Positions 11,625 to 21,875 of a DNA stretch of 64,000 nt are shown in pieces. The notes beneath the pieces were generated by a model that made no database searches, had not been told where the DNA came from, and saw only the letters and a program-made list of their open reading frames with translations. Numbering within the stretch: position 1 is the stretch's first letter; each line of letters opens with the position of its first letter. The position numbers were made by a program, and so were the translations under genes. Source of the stretch: Bipolaris cookei (taxonomy: Eukaryota > Ascomycota > Dothideomycetes > Pleosporales > Pleosporaceae). The stretch lies in NCBI GenBank assembly GCA_002286855.1, contig NRSV01000006.1, forward strand, positions 372,001 to 436,000, in the 5' to 3' direction.

Positions 11625-12685
11625 TGCCTAGACGCTGTGCGGGAAAAGAGCTATAGATACACAGAATTTCTGTTACATGATGAAGCCATAAGCCCGGTAA
11701 TATTTAATAAAAAAGTTCCTCCCTTTTTTTTTCAAAACATTTAACAACATATTTTGTATGATGTTGAAGAAATAAAGTCCTGACATATTACGGACCGCAC
11801 CGCTTACTAGCGGTTCCGAGCATGCTCTCAGCTGCACGTTGTCGTTCGGCCGCAGTCTGACCACGGGCGTTCCAGGGTGCCTGTCATGTGTACATAGAAT
11901 AAGCCGAGGTCCATCGGACTATTACACATAGTACCACTAGTTTGAAAGCAGAAGGTGCGGAATTTGAACACGCCCGCGGAGGACTCAAGGATGAAAAAAA
12001 GTATGCATTATCGGCGTTTATTAGAGTAGGCTAGGCGGTGCATGAGTTACTATAGGAGCGGCGATATTATTGGCATGAGTCAAGGTTTCTCGACTGTCGG
12101 GCTCGAATACCTATTTTGTCTATTCCGGTCTCGTCCGTGCAACTCAAGCAAAATTTCAGGAGCTCTGCCACTTGTTTCACGCAGTAATATGATGTCGCCT
12201 GTTATTATCTCTAAATCCAATGCCTCGCCATGTCAACTACTATGATTGAGGGTACAACCCGGCACTTGTAAACAAAAGCCAAACATGGCGATGTAACACA
12301 TTTTTTTGCAGGCATCACTGCAAGGGGCAAGCACCGTGGCAAATCTGCTTATGGATGCATGTTCCGAGTTACAGATAGTGTCCAAGCAGGCCCTACTACT
12401 TTTACCCCGCAAACAGTTCGCGGCGCCATGGCGGAGATGAGAAATCCAAGCGAGTAGTACCCTGGCCGTCCGGTATCAGGCGCCAGAATTAGAGAAAAAA
12501 GCTGAATCGTGGCTTACACACGAGAAACATTCAGCTTCGTATAAAAAGGCCTCATGGCGTGTCTAAATTTGCATTTCAGTGATATAACAACAGTCTTGCT
12601 TACCTTCCCAAACCCATACTTTTCTTGCCTCGATCCCGATAGTCTGGTCCAACCATCCAGATATTCTGTAGTGTATTGAGTAATC
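11625..12685. other. Intergenic region between tannase and lipocalin-like genes
   Basis: No supported gene. There is an AT-rich stretch with A/T runs at 11700-11770, probably the tannase 3' end, and then about 800 bp of mixed sequence. The promoter of the next gene is at the right end. Confidence 0.5.
12540..12547 (+). promoter_or_regulatory. TATA box-like element
   Basis: TATAAAAA about 140 bp upstream of the lipocalin-like start codon. Position and sequence fit a fungal core promoter. No other support. Confidence 0.45.
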
Positions 12686-13270
12686 ATGCGCTTCACGATC
12701 CCTATCGCTCTCCTCGCATCCGCATCCGCAGCACTACCTGCCCCCACAACATCTTCGGGCGAATCCGCCCCACCGGCCGCCCCAGCATCCGCCATCCTCA
12801 AGGCACTTGCCGGCACATACGCACTCGTCAACACATCCAGCACGCTGAACAACGAACCCATTCCCGACGCTACCTACGGCGCTAACCCCGTCGGCACCCT
12901 CATCTACACGGCCTCGGGCTTCATGAGCGCCACCATCACTGCCACAGAAAAGGAATTTAGACCCTTAGTCTCATTCCCCTTCCGTGCCAACGAGACAGAC
13001 GCTGATTGGGCGCTCGTCGGCAAGCATAGTATTGGGTACTCGGGCCCTTTTAGGGTTAACGAGGAGATTCCTGCGACGAAGACAGAGGGCCAGGTGTTCC
13101 ATGGACCACTGACTGTGGCGAATGTGCCGACGATGGTGGGGCAGGAGCATAGGAGGAATTATACAGTTGTGGCGCGCGAGGAGGAGGGCAAGGTCGTTAA
13201 GTATCTTAAGATTGGGAGTGAGCGCGGGGGAGGATTCCGTGGTGAGCTTTGGTGGAGGCGAATTGATTAG
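12686..13270 (+). CDS. Secreted lipocalin-like domain protein
   Basis: A single-exon 194-aa protein. A signal peptide covers about the first 16-18 residues (MRFTIPIALLASASAALP) and is followed by a Pro/Ser/Ala-rich linker. The core from about residue 37 (ALAGTYALVNTSS, then GTLIYTASGFMSATI, later WALVGKHSIGYSGPF) resembles the fungal lipocalin-like (Lipocalin_5) domain, a small beta-barrel. Substrate and role are unknown; homologues occur both alone and beside secondary-metabolism genes. The first half is C-rich at third positions and the last 200 bp is G-rich (see findings). The 3' flank has a long T-run at about 13312. Confidence 0.8.
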   Translation: MRFTIPIALLASASAALPAPTTSSGESAPPAAPASAILKALAGTYALVNTSSTLNNEPIPDATYGANPVGTLIYTASGFMSATITATEKEFRPLVSFPFRANETDADWALVGKHSIGYSGPFRVNEEIPATKTEGQVFHGPLTVANVPTMVGQEHRRNYTVVAREEEGKVVKYLKIGSERGGGFRGELWWRRID

Positions 13271-14690
13271 AGGAAGTGATGGGATCTAACAGGGGTTTTT
13301 TGTAGCGCTTTTCTTTTTTTTAAACAAAAACAAAATAAAACTGTATATGTATAGTACGTGGTTAAAGCACATGGGCTTTAGAAAGATAGAGGACTGGGTG
13401 TTTTTTCTTCTATCGTGTAGCTCAATGTTATGAAATGATATGACTGTAAACGATGCAATGTCATCACTTCATGTTTCGTTTCCTTTGAGTGAGCGAGGGG
13501 GTTTCTTTTTTCCTTCTTCTTCCCGGGTTCAATTTTTTTTGACATGGATGCGATTAGCCGCGCCTACATGGTTCTCCTGGCTAGTAATACTTAGGCGCTG
13601 CAATCCCCCGTCTTATACCACAGCCATGGTATACCTACTAAACTCTTGTTTTTTTCTTTTTTTCCCCAAGACCGAGCAACCAAAGTACCCATTCCCGACA
13701 TGACTTGCATCCATAGCATATCTTTTTTTTTCCTTACCTTGGATGCCGAGATATGGCTGGGGATATCATACCATATCGAGTCGTGCATAGCTGCCTTTTC
13801 AAACATGACGCGTACTTCAATAAAACCGTTTCTGCATTTGGCAGTTATATGACAGTGCATGTTATGTCCTGCTGACGTGCACTCGATTGTGGAGATTAAA
13901 CGTAAACGAGTGATGAAGTGTTGATATCGATAACAGTAGTAATAGTGGTAGTAGCTGCGCTTTGACCAACATTCAATATGTTTCAGACTTGTTTTACATC
14001 CTATCGTCGCTACTGTCTAGTTGCCCTCGTATTCATCAATGTGCTGTGAGGCAGTGACCCGTGCACGGTTAGCTTGTTTGATGTTGTGTTTGTGTGTGGA
14101 TGGTTGATTGCACGATTCTAGGCCGTATGGGCTGGATAAAGATTCTGGCGTGATGTACTTGGGGGAGTCGTATGAGGTGAGGTGTTTGTTTGGTGCACAG
14201 AGCTGGTAATATTTAAATCTGCTGATCTAGGACTCAAATTGGGTTTGTTGATCGCCAAAAAAAACCTCAGATTGACTCGGTTGATTCGAGTTAAGTTGAT
14301 TAAGAATAAATCGATCGTTTAAAAGATTCATTGTCGCCCAGTGTGTAGGTGAGATGGTTCACTACTAGCAGCGAATACGTTGGGACTGGATGTAGGGAAA
14401 ACAGCTAGCCTCCTGTATTTTGACATTCCATAATTCAGGTAATTTAACTACCTGTTTGGATGGATTATGTAATTTTGAGGGTCATTGAATTCGACGCAGC
14501 TTCAGAACGGTGAATGTTGGAAATCCAGAGTGCTGTCATATTCTGATTCTACAGACGCTCTTAGATAGATTATCGCACAGGTGGATACTGCTTGCTAAGC
14601 CCGACTGGTACTTCTCTTTGTTCTGAGCTAGCTTGTTCTGAGCTCAGCCTATGAACTTATCTTACATATGTTGGAGTTGCTTCTACCTTA
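13271..14690. other. Intergenic region before the repeat block
   Basis: No supported gene. It carries several homopolymer T-runs (13312-13321, 13531-13538, 13722-13731) and AT-rich sequence after 14200. It ends at the TA next to the first transposon. Confidence 0.5.
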
Positions 14691-14753
14691 ACGTCTGGGA
14701 CGGGCGAGTGACTGGACATGCCAAGACCCCGTCAACTTTGACTACTACACACA

Positions 14754-16411
14754 ATGTCTCAAACCAACAACGTGCAAAACTCTTCAAAAGAATCTCAAAT
14801 ATAACTTGCATTACTAGCTATCCAATGTGACGCGACAATTAGTATTCCACGTGCTGCAGCAATCTACAGTGTGGCTGAAAGTACACTAAGACGAAGACGT
14901 GCTGGAAAGCTCTCTCGACAAGATTCCACGCCTAACTCAATGAGACGATTTGTGACAGAATAGGAGACGATTTGTGACTACATTCTGGATCTTGAGTGGC
15001 GAGTATTTTCAGTACGCCTCTCTACTGTCAAAGATCTAGCTGATTCTTTGCTGGCTGCTCCCAGCTGCGAGCCTATTGGCCAAAACTGGGCTAAGTCCTT
15101 TGTAAAGCGTCGCCCAGAGCTTCGAACAAAGTTTAATCGAAACTACGACCATAAGAGAGCTCTCTGTGAAGAGCTTGAGCTTGTGCAGGGCTGGTTCCGC
15201 TTTGCACAGAATACCAAGCCAAGTATGGGATCCAGGACAATGACGTGTACAATTTCGATGAGACTGGTTTTATGATAGGTATGTACAACGCGTCAGCAGT
15301 ATTCACAGCCTCTAATCATCAACCAAGGCCAAAGTATATGCAACAGGGTAATCAGGAGTGGGTTACCAGCGTGGTTTGTGTCAGCGCAGCTGGCTGGACG
15401 ATCCCATCCTTGATCGTCTTTCAAGGCGAGCACCATCTCTCTGTCTGGTACAAGGAGGATAGCCTACCTCGAGATTAGATTCTTGAAGTCTCCGAGAATG
15501 ACTGGACAACGAATGAGCTTGGCCTGAAGTGGTTGGAGCACTCTGACAGGCATACGAAAGAGCGTAGTATTGGAGGCTATCGTCTACTTATTCTTGACAG
15601 TCACGGGAGCCACAACTCGCTTGAGTTCCAGCAATACTACAAGAAGACAGAAAATATCACTCTATGCATGTCTCAGCACTTTTCCCATCTACTACAGCCA
15701 CTTGATGCGGGTTGCTTTTCGCCTTTGAAGAGGGCGTATGGGCGCCAAGCCGAAGAGATGATGCGTAATGGGATCAACCACATGACGAAGATTGAGTTCC
15801 TCCCAGCCTTCCAGCAGGCCTATTACAAGATTGTTACAAAAGACAATATCTTAAGGGTGTTTTGAGGCACTGGCTTAGTTCCACACGACCCAGAGGTGAT
15901 GGTATCGAAGTTTGACGTCAAGCTGCAGACGCCAACACCACCTGCAGCAGAAGATCTGCCTTGGCCATCGCAAACCCCAAGCAATACCTTAGAACTAAGG
16001 TCGTAATTGACGCTAGTAGAGCATATGGCTCAGAGAAATATAGACATTTCACCGTCAAGTATAATGGTTGCCTTTGAAAAGCTGGCTAAAGGCGCTGCGA
16101 TTATTGCGCACAAGCTGGTATTGGCGCAAAAGCGCAACGCTGAGCTTGAAGCAGCTAATGAAGCCGCCATGTGACGAAAATCGCACAAAGGAAAGCGAGT
16201 TCAAAAGGAAAGGACTTTAACAGTAGAGGAGGGAGAGCGATTAGCAGCTCTAAGGGAGTTTGGGGCGCGTAGTGATGGGAAGAAGGCAAAGAAGAGGGCG
16301 CGCGCTGAGGTGGGTGAGCCATTGCAAAGGCACTGTAGACGCTGCGGCGAGGCTGGGCATAACACGCACATATGCAAGCAAGTAGAAGCAATAGAATTCC
16401 GAACAGAATAG
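14754..16411 (+). pseudogene. Degenerate pogo/Fot1 transposase
   Basis: Aligns along its whole length with the intact transposase at 21958-23610, with several in-frame stops (for example near 14808, 14960, 15476, 15863, 16004, 16172) and at least one frame change near 15240. The DNA-binding region, the catalytic blocks (YNFDETGF, LILDSHGSH, LLQPLDAGCF) and the C-terminal CCHC knuckle (CRRCGEAGHNTHIC) are still recognisable. It is not expected to make protein. Confidence 0.92.
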
Positions 16412-16628
16412 TCTACTACGGTTTCTAATTGCTATTGTAGTTGCGTTGTAATAATCATGTATTATTATTATTATTTTGGTTTAACGTCCTTTCTCAGCCC
16501 TAGGGCTATATAAGACGTGCAAGCTGGTGAGGCTCACAAGCATCTACATAATTACATTCGAATTGGTGTAGAACGAGTTGAGGGGGCTGCCTGAATCACG
16601 GTGAGGCTCGTAGCCTAGTGTAGAGGGA

Positions 16629-17138
16629 TGTTACACGGGGTCTGGATCTATACTTCTCTTGCCGGGTCCCACACCAAGGCCGGTGAGCTTTACGCTAGTG
16701 TTCCGTGAGGTTGTCTGGCGATTCTTAGTGGAAAAGAGTTATGGATGTAACCGGGGGTTTTGACAAACACTAATCTATATTGCTATAGACTAACGAGTAA
16801 CAATCTTGTTAAGTAAAGTAACTAGTAAGAAAGTACAATTTGAGTTAACCACAACGAGAGTAAATAATGAAATCCATCCATCCTTATATCCTCATTGCTT
16901 TCGTCCTGCCATCTCGGACATCTCGCCAAGACGAGATGGACCAGATGGCGTTGCCATCTCTTCATGCACTGCCATCTCAGATGGCCGGCCTTGGCGAGAT
17001 GGCAAATCACGTGACCTCGAGCCCCGCGGTGATCCGTTACCTTCTGACGCGGAGCTTTGTGGCACCATAACCACTCGTGCTCTCTCGTTCCTCTTGTCCC
17101 GCGTCAAGGAGAGCCCCTTTCTTGTTATCTCTGTAACA
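16629..17138. mobile_element. Solo LTR (510 bp)
   Basis: Begins TGTTACA and ends TGTAACA, a perfect 7-bp terminal inverted repeat of the TG...CA type. It is flanked by an exact 5-bp duplication AGGGA (16624-16628 and 17139-17143). No internal retrotransposon region or second LTR is present, so it is a solo LTR left by recombination. Gypsy-type origin is likely but not proved. Inside, around 16908-17002, there are inverted copies of a CCATCTCG-like motif. Confidence 0.88.
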
Positions 17139-17281
17139 AGGGAGGTAGAAGGGGGTCTTGCGGAGTAGGAGTGGTAGTATAGGGAGGAGGGGGTGTTAGA
17201 GTACAGGTACCTAGAATAGGTATATACTCTAGTTTTTAGAATTTCCTTTATGCCAGGTCTGCATGGCAACCTTTTTTTTTC

Positions 17282-17581
17282 TTAAATAAAGGGAGTTGTA
17301 GCCTGTATATCTTTCCCTGTATGTAGGAGAAAAGCTAGAGATAGGGGGTCTCTACTAGCTTCTTGCATCTTCTTTCTAGCCTCCTTATATAGTGAGCATT
17401 TAAGGAAGATATGTGCGGGGTCCTGCGTCGATTTATAGTTGCATGGGCAAACTTTAGAGTCAACTTTTCCTCGTTTAAATAGGAAGCTTTTTAGGTAACA
17501 GTGTCCTAGTTTAAGCTGATACAAGGCACTGGAGACTTCCCTACTAGTAGGGGGATGTTGATCTGTTTCCTGATTTTCCAC
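17282..17581 (-). pseudogene. C-terminal fragment of LINE ORF2
   Basis: A 99-codon frame with a Cys/His cluster (CPCNYKSTQDPAHIFLKC) preceded by QLKLGHCYLKSFL, which resembles the C-terminal end of fungal LINE polyproteins after the RNase H region. It is cut off from the endonuclease part by a deletion. Confidence 0.7.
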
Positions 17582-17885
17582 TCGTACGCTGCTGCGTATG
17601 TATCTGGATTTTGAGTGATAGCTTTCCTTCTATACTGCTCTAGAACAAAACTCCATGTTGGGACATATATTGAAGTCGAGCTGGCGACACCAGTCTTACC
17701 TCGGTCATACTACGGGCATACAAATGTCAGCAAGGGTATACGCGCCTTGGCAGGGGAACACGTGTCAGCAGTCGCAGCCTTGCCTGCTACTGCTGAGTAT
17801 ATAGCTACGTCGATAGCACAGTAGCTAGTCGAATCAGTCAAGTCTTCATTTTAGTGCTTTATGCAACTGCAGTTGTTTGACTCAA

Positions 17886-18227
17886 TTAAGGTCTTTGCCG
17901 TGCCAACACCCCACATGTAAATAACAAGATAGAACGGCCTACGGCCAGAGTCTTACACAGACCCGAGCTGCATATAGACTCTAATTGAATAATAATAGTA
18001 ATGATATAGAAGAGTACTCTTGGCCTTAAGGAGATATCCTCTAGGGTGAATAGTATCTGAGTAAAGTCCTGATGAGCGATTGATCTAGTATTTGCGTACG
18101 AGGGTCCCTTTAGTAGCCAGGGCTCCTGTACTGCGACGATTTTGGCGTCTACTTTAATAGCTAGATCTAGCGCGCTTTCCATAGAAGAACTGCTTCTATT
18201 AACATTTATTTGTAGGATTTTAATCAT
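17886..18227 (-). pseudogene. N-terminal fragment of LINE ORF2 (endonuclease-like)
   Basis: Starts MIKILQINVNRSSSSMESAL and continues to VAVQEPWLLKG, matching the start of the apurinic-like endonuclease domain of LINE ORF2 proteins. It is recognisable to about SLRPRVLFYI and then loses similarity, marking the deletion junction near 18010. Confidence 0.8.
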
Positions 18228-18228
18228 C

Positions 18229-19032
18229 CTAGTTGGCAGGGTTACTCGTCCTGCTAGTCCTAGCTATGAGGATATCACAGCTAGGGCTATTTGCAGCGTG
18301 AGATCTGCTGCAGTTAATACACTTAAAGATAGTGTTGATACAAGTCTTGCCTTTTGTGTTGCAAGACTTGCATTTGTGAAGGCTAGTAGTGTGCGCCTCA
18401 CTGCAAATCTGACAGGCTATCTTAGTGTATCTAGCCTCAAGATGGCCGAAGCCTTGGCATTTAGAGTACTCCTTTGAGTTATTGACCACTCGTAGCTTCT
18501 CTGCTCGAGGGCTTTCTCCTAGGATGTAGAGATTTCCTTTAATCGCTTTTTGGGCCTTATCTTCTGTTGTGAAGGCTACGCAGGCGGAGCTAAAGTTCTG
18601 CTGCTCCCTTTTCTTTTCAGGTGTAAGCCAGAGAGGAGCTCCTACTATTTCGAGGCCTTTATGAAAGGTCTCGATTTCTTCTTTTATCACCTCTAGGCCA
18701 TGATTTACAGGCAACCTATGAATAATTACTTTGAACCATGGTGTGATAGGTTGTACCGCCTTGAAAGCTACTAGATCCTTCCAGATGTTTTGGTTTTCGG
18801 TTAAGTATTTTGCTATAAATGCAGGCGTAGTAGTAATCACCTTATTCCCTTTGAGGATATAGTGACTGACGCTGTGAGAGGCTGCGCAAAGGTTGCCGAT
18901 GCCTGGTAACAAGATTGTATTCGATAGAGAACTGAGCTTCTGAGCTACGTAGCTATCTATATACAGTGCTAGCTGCCCCTGCACAATCGAGTCGATAAGA
19001 CCTAGTCGCTCCGGTTGTCGGTCAGAGCGCAC
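18229..19032 (-). CDS. LINE ORF1 (gag-like, zinc-binding)
   Basis: An uninterrupted 267-codon frame. The middle (about 80-190) resembles the gag-like region of Tad1/I-type LINE ORF1 proteins (WFKVIIHRLPVNHG, PLWLTPEKK). The C-terminus has clustered Cys/His (CQGFGHLEARYTKIACQIC, CKSCNTKGKTC) in the usual place of CCHC knuckles. One knuckle looks altered (CQGFGH rather than CxxCxxxGH). The ORF is open but its element cannot move by itself. It is adjacent to ORF2, which begins 2 bp after its stop. Confidence 0.75.
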   Translation of the reverse strand: MRSDRQPERLGLIDSIVQGQLALYIDSYVAQKLSSLSNTILLPGIGNLCAASHSVSHYILKGNKVITTTPAFIAKYLTENQNIWKDLVAFKAVQPITPWFKVIIHRLPVNHGLEVIKEEIETFHKGLEIVGAPLWLTPEKKREQQNFSSACVAFTTEDKAQKAIKGNLYILGESPRAEKLRVVNNSKEYSKCQGFGHLEARYTKIACQICSEAHTTSLHKCKSCNTKGKTCINTIFKCINCSRSHAANSPSCDILIARTSRTSNPAN

Positions 19033-19242
19033 CGAGTCTCGGCGAGACTCGGAGCTCTAGGTGGCATCCGGATTTTAGGAGCAGGCCGAGATTCCATCGA
19101 GGTACAACACACCAACTAGGCTCTAGCCTATCACAGACGCTACTATGGGTGATTCTACACCTCCTTTAGGTAATAGTCGCGTAATAGTCATGAACTTGAT
19201 GGGGTCTTGACATATCCAGTCACTCGCCCGTCCCAGAATTTA

Positions 19243-19867
19243 TACAAAGTGGTGATCCAATACAAAAATCACCTCAACTGTTGTTGCGGGGAGCTATCTT
19301 CCTGCACAATAGTTTCATGTATCTCCTTTTTAGGGATTTTGCCTTAGAAATGACTAATCTTTTTATTTAGAGATAGTGTTAGATTTAAGTCCTTTGCTAT
19401 AGTATGAATATGTAATGGATGGTTCTGTTGGGGCCAAAAGTGGTTGTTGAGTGTGTAGATTGCTAACTATGTATAACTTGGCTGATATAGGGCGGCGCCA
19501 GGTCATGTGACCTAGCGTCCTCATGACATGTGATCGGAGTATTTTCAACAGATAGCATCTAACGTGTAGTGAAGCATGGATTTGTGAATACTCGCGTTAA
19601 AGTACATATCTAGAGTTCAATTCAATACTTGGTAGGCTGGGCTACTTAGGGCTCTAACTCATGATTATAATGAACCAAGTCATCAGGATGTGATGAGTTA
19701 TTGTAGCTTTGATGGCAATAATTCTCTATAAAATTTGAGGTTAGTCCCTAATTGCGACGTGGAACTGCTGCTCAGCATAACAGTGACACCATAGCTCTCC
19801 TATTGTCCTCGACCATAATCGCAACCAAGTGTCTGTGTTATGGCTAGCCGTCGGATGCTATTGTACG
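19243..19867. other. Spacer between the two transposon stacks
   Basis: About 625 bp of AT-rich sequence without a gene. It could be decayed older repeat sequence. No inverted or direct repeat boundaries are seen. Confidence 0.4.
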
Positions 19868-19965
19868 TAGGTGGTCAGTGCTGCAACACCATCTCGGAAC
19901 GCAACACCTGACTGTATCATCAAAATAGGAACCCACCAATTTCAACGCGTAATAACTCCACCACC

Positions 19966-21700
19966 ATGACAGCTGTATCAAAAGCAATTACAGAGATTAA
20001 CTTGCAAGATAAAGAAGTTTAACTTTCATATCGCGCAGTCGCAAAAAAGTATTGTGTTGCGGTGTCAGCTTTGACGCGCCGATACCACCGCCAACGCCAG
20101 TCCCGTGAAGCCGCCGCCCAAAACCACTCGTTACTCACTCCCCCACAAGAGAAAGAGCATGTAAAGTATATACAAAGTCTATCAGCCCGTATGATACCAT
20201 CATAAGAGCAATGATAGAAAAATAATGTGGCGTCACTTGCGCCATGGGAGCCACCAGATAGCTGGGTTACGCGTTTTTTGAGAAGGCACAGTAAAGATAT
20301 CACCAATAAAACTACTACAGGCATCGATCGCGACCGCTGTAAAGCTGATAATATAGAAGTTTATCGTAACTACTTCCGTCTCCTTCACGAAAAACTCAAG
20401 CAGTACAGCGTTGAGCCATATAATATCTACAATATGGACGAGAAGGTCTTCCTCCTTGGGGTATGTTCACGGTCTAAAAGAGACTTTTCAAAGCCTCTTT
20501 AGGATCAAAGAAGGTATCAGCGTCTATCCAAGATGGCAGCAGAGACTGGATAACAGTTATGGGCTGCGTCTGCGCTGATGGAAGCTGGGTAGATCCTGTC
20601 ATCATCTATCAAGGCAAGAGGGGCCTTCAAGACAGCTGATTACACGACCTAGAGATAGGAAAAAACCAGCTTTTTTGCTGCTCAACTGCCTCTGAGTGGA
20701 GTAACAATGATGATGGCTTGGCCTGACTTGAACGAGTCTTTGACCGCAAGACAAAGGAGAAGGCAAAGCGGGACTGGAGGCTTCTGCTGCTTGACGGCCA
20801 CGGCAGCCACGTGACGCCTTCCTTCATCAATTACTGCGATGCCCACCGGATTCTACTCGCTGTACTACCTCCGCACTTCTCTCACCGGCTTCAACCACTT
20901 GGCACTGCATTGTTTAAGTCTCTAGCAACTACGTACGGCAAAGAGCTAGACGAGTTCCTCCACCGCAGCCAGGCGTTGCTGGATATGCAGAAAAGTGACT
21001 TTTTATGGCTATTCTGGGCTGCATATATATCTGCTTTCACATCTGATAATATACTAAGTAGTTTTGCAGCTACAGGAATTCATCCGCGCAACGCCGAAGC
21101 TGTCCCCAAACGTTTCGTTAGCTCCACCCCACAACCTGATATAGATATAGAAGCTGGAGACTATAGTGATGGAGATATATGTAAATATTTTGCTAATTTA
21201 GTTGAAGCTGTAATGCCAGATACATCTACAATTGCGGCAAAACGGGTGAAACAGGCTTTCCATTCACTCCAAGTCAAAAACGAGCTCCTACACATTCAAA
21301 ATGAGCAATTACGCCATGAAATTACCACTAAACAACATCCAAAAAAGTACAATAAGGTTCTGGATCTACGATAACACCAAGAGTACCAGAGCTTGGCAGT
21401 GATATGGACTCCTAGGGCAGTCAGAGAGGCTAGAGAGCGTGAGGCCGTACAACAACAAGAAGAGGAGGAGGAGAAGGAGAAGGAGGCAAGACTCCAAAAA
21501 GATCAGGATAGAGAGGCACAAGCTGCTACTACCGCCTGCAGAAAGCAGCTTTAAGAACAGGCAAGGGTGGAGCGTGAGGTAACTAAGACCGCGAGGGCAA
21601 AGGAGCGTGAGGCACGTGCCGCGCAGCTGGCTGCCGTAAAGGCTCGTAAAGCTTAAGAACGCGCTGCTGTGACTGCAAAAAACTCCGGGATATACAAAAT
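19966..21700 (+). pseudogene. Degenerate pogo-type transposase with lost catalytic Asp
   Basis: Pieces in several frames (start MTAVSKAITEINLQDKEV-stop near 20020; 20227-20502; 20811-21374) cover a psq-like N-terminus, YNMDEKVFLLG, LLDGHGSHVTP and HFSHRLQPLGTALFKSL. The third catalytic Asp, normally in LQPLD, is Gly here. The tail (about 21380-21700) codes for a charged Glu/Arg/Lys-rich stretch with stops. This family is distinct from the intact element and lacks its zinc knuckle. Confidence 0.88.
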
Positions 21701-21875
21701 ACACCTATCCGAAAAGCCTCATCATTTTGTAAGTCAAAACGTACAAGACGTTCTTGTGTAACTGCGGCTCAAAGTGGTGATAGTGTTGCGGAGCCGACCC
21801 CCAAGCCCCGCCCAAAACCACCACGCGCGGCTGAAATATCAAACTGCCGAAAAAATATAAGTAGATATTAATATA

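Larger units (their letters stand above)
16460..19180 (-). mobile_element. LINE (Tad1-like non-LTR retrotransposon), internally deleted
   Basis: Lies on the minus strand inside the first transposon. The right flank GTAATAGTCATG (19181-19192) and left flank GTAATAATCATG (16448-16459) are 12-bp target duplications differing by one base. The 3' end, read on the minus strand, ends in a TAA-repeat tail (complement of the TTA repeat at 16460-16475), as in many fungal LINEs. From its 5' end it carries a gag-like ORF1 (19032-18229), the start of ORF2 with endonuclease-like sequence (18227-17886), and a C-terminal ORF2 piece (17581-17282). The reverse transcriptase core is missing, so the copy is dead. 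A solo LTR (16629-17138) sits in its 3' part. Confidence 0.85.
14691..19240 (+). mobile_element. Degenerate Fot1/pogo-type DNA transposon, disrupted by nested LINE and LTR
   Basis: Terminal inverted repeats of about 45 bp (14691-14735 and 19196-19240, five mismatches, sharing TCTGGGACGGGCGAGTGACT) are flanked by TA on both sides (14689-14690, 19241-19242), as expected for the Tc1/mariner-pogo superfamily. Inside is a decayed transposase (14754-16411). The gap between the transposase stop and the right repeat is occupied by a LINE with a solo LTR inside it. Removing those leaves an element of about 1.8 kb, the size of the intact relative at 21876-23738. Boundaries are read directly from sequence. 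Confidence 0.9.

Noticed and set aside
12514..12861. 115-codon frame antisense to the lipocalin-like gene
   Set aside because: Mirror of the Ala/Pro-rich signal and linker region; no independent support.
14300..14690. Possible extra decayed repeat left of the first transposon
   Set aside because: AT-rich but no inverted ends, target duplication or coding similarity could be found.
17272..17280. T-run first taken as the 3' end (poly-A tail) of the minus-strand LINE
   Set aside because: The TTA repeat at 16460 with a matching 12-bp duplication on the other side of the LINE is a better 3' end; the T-run is internal.
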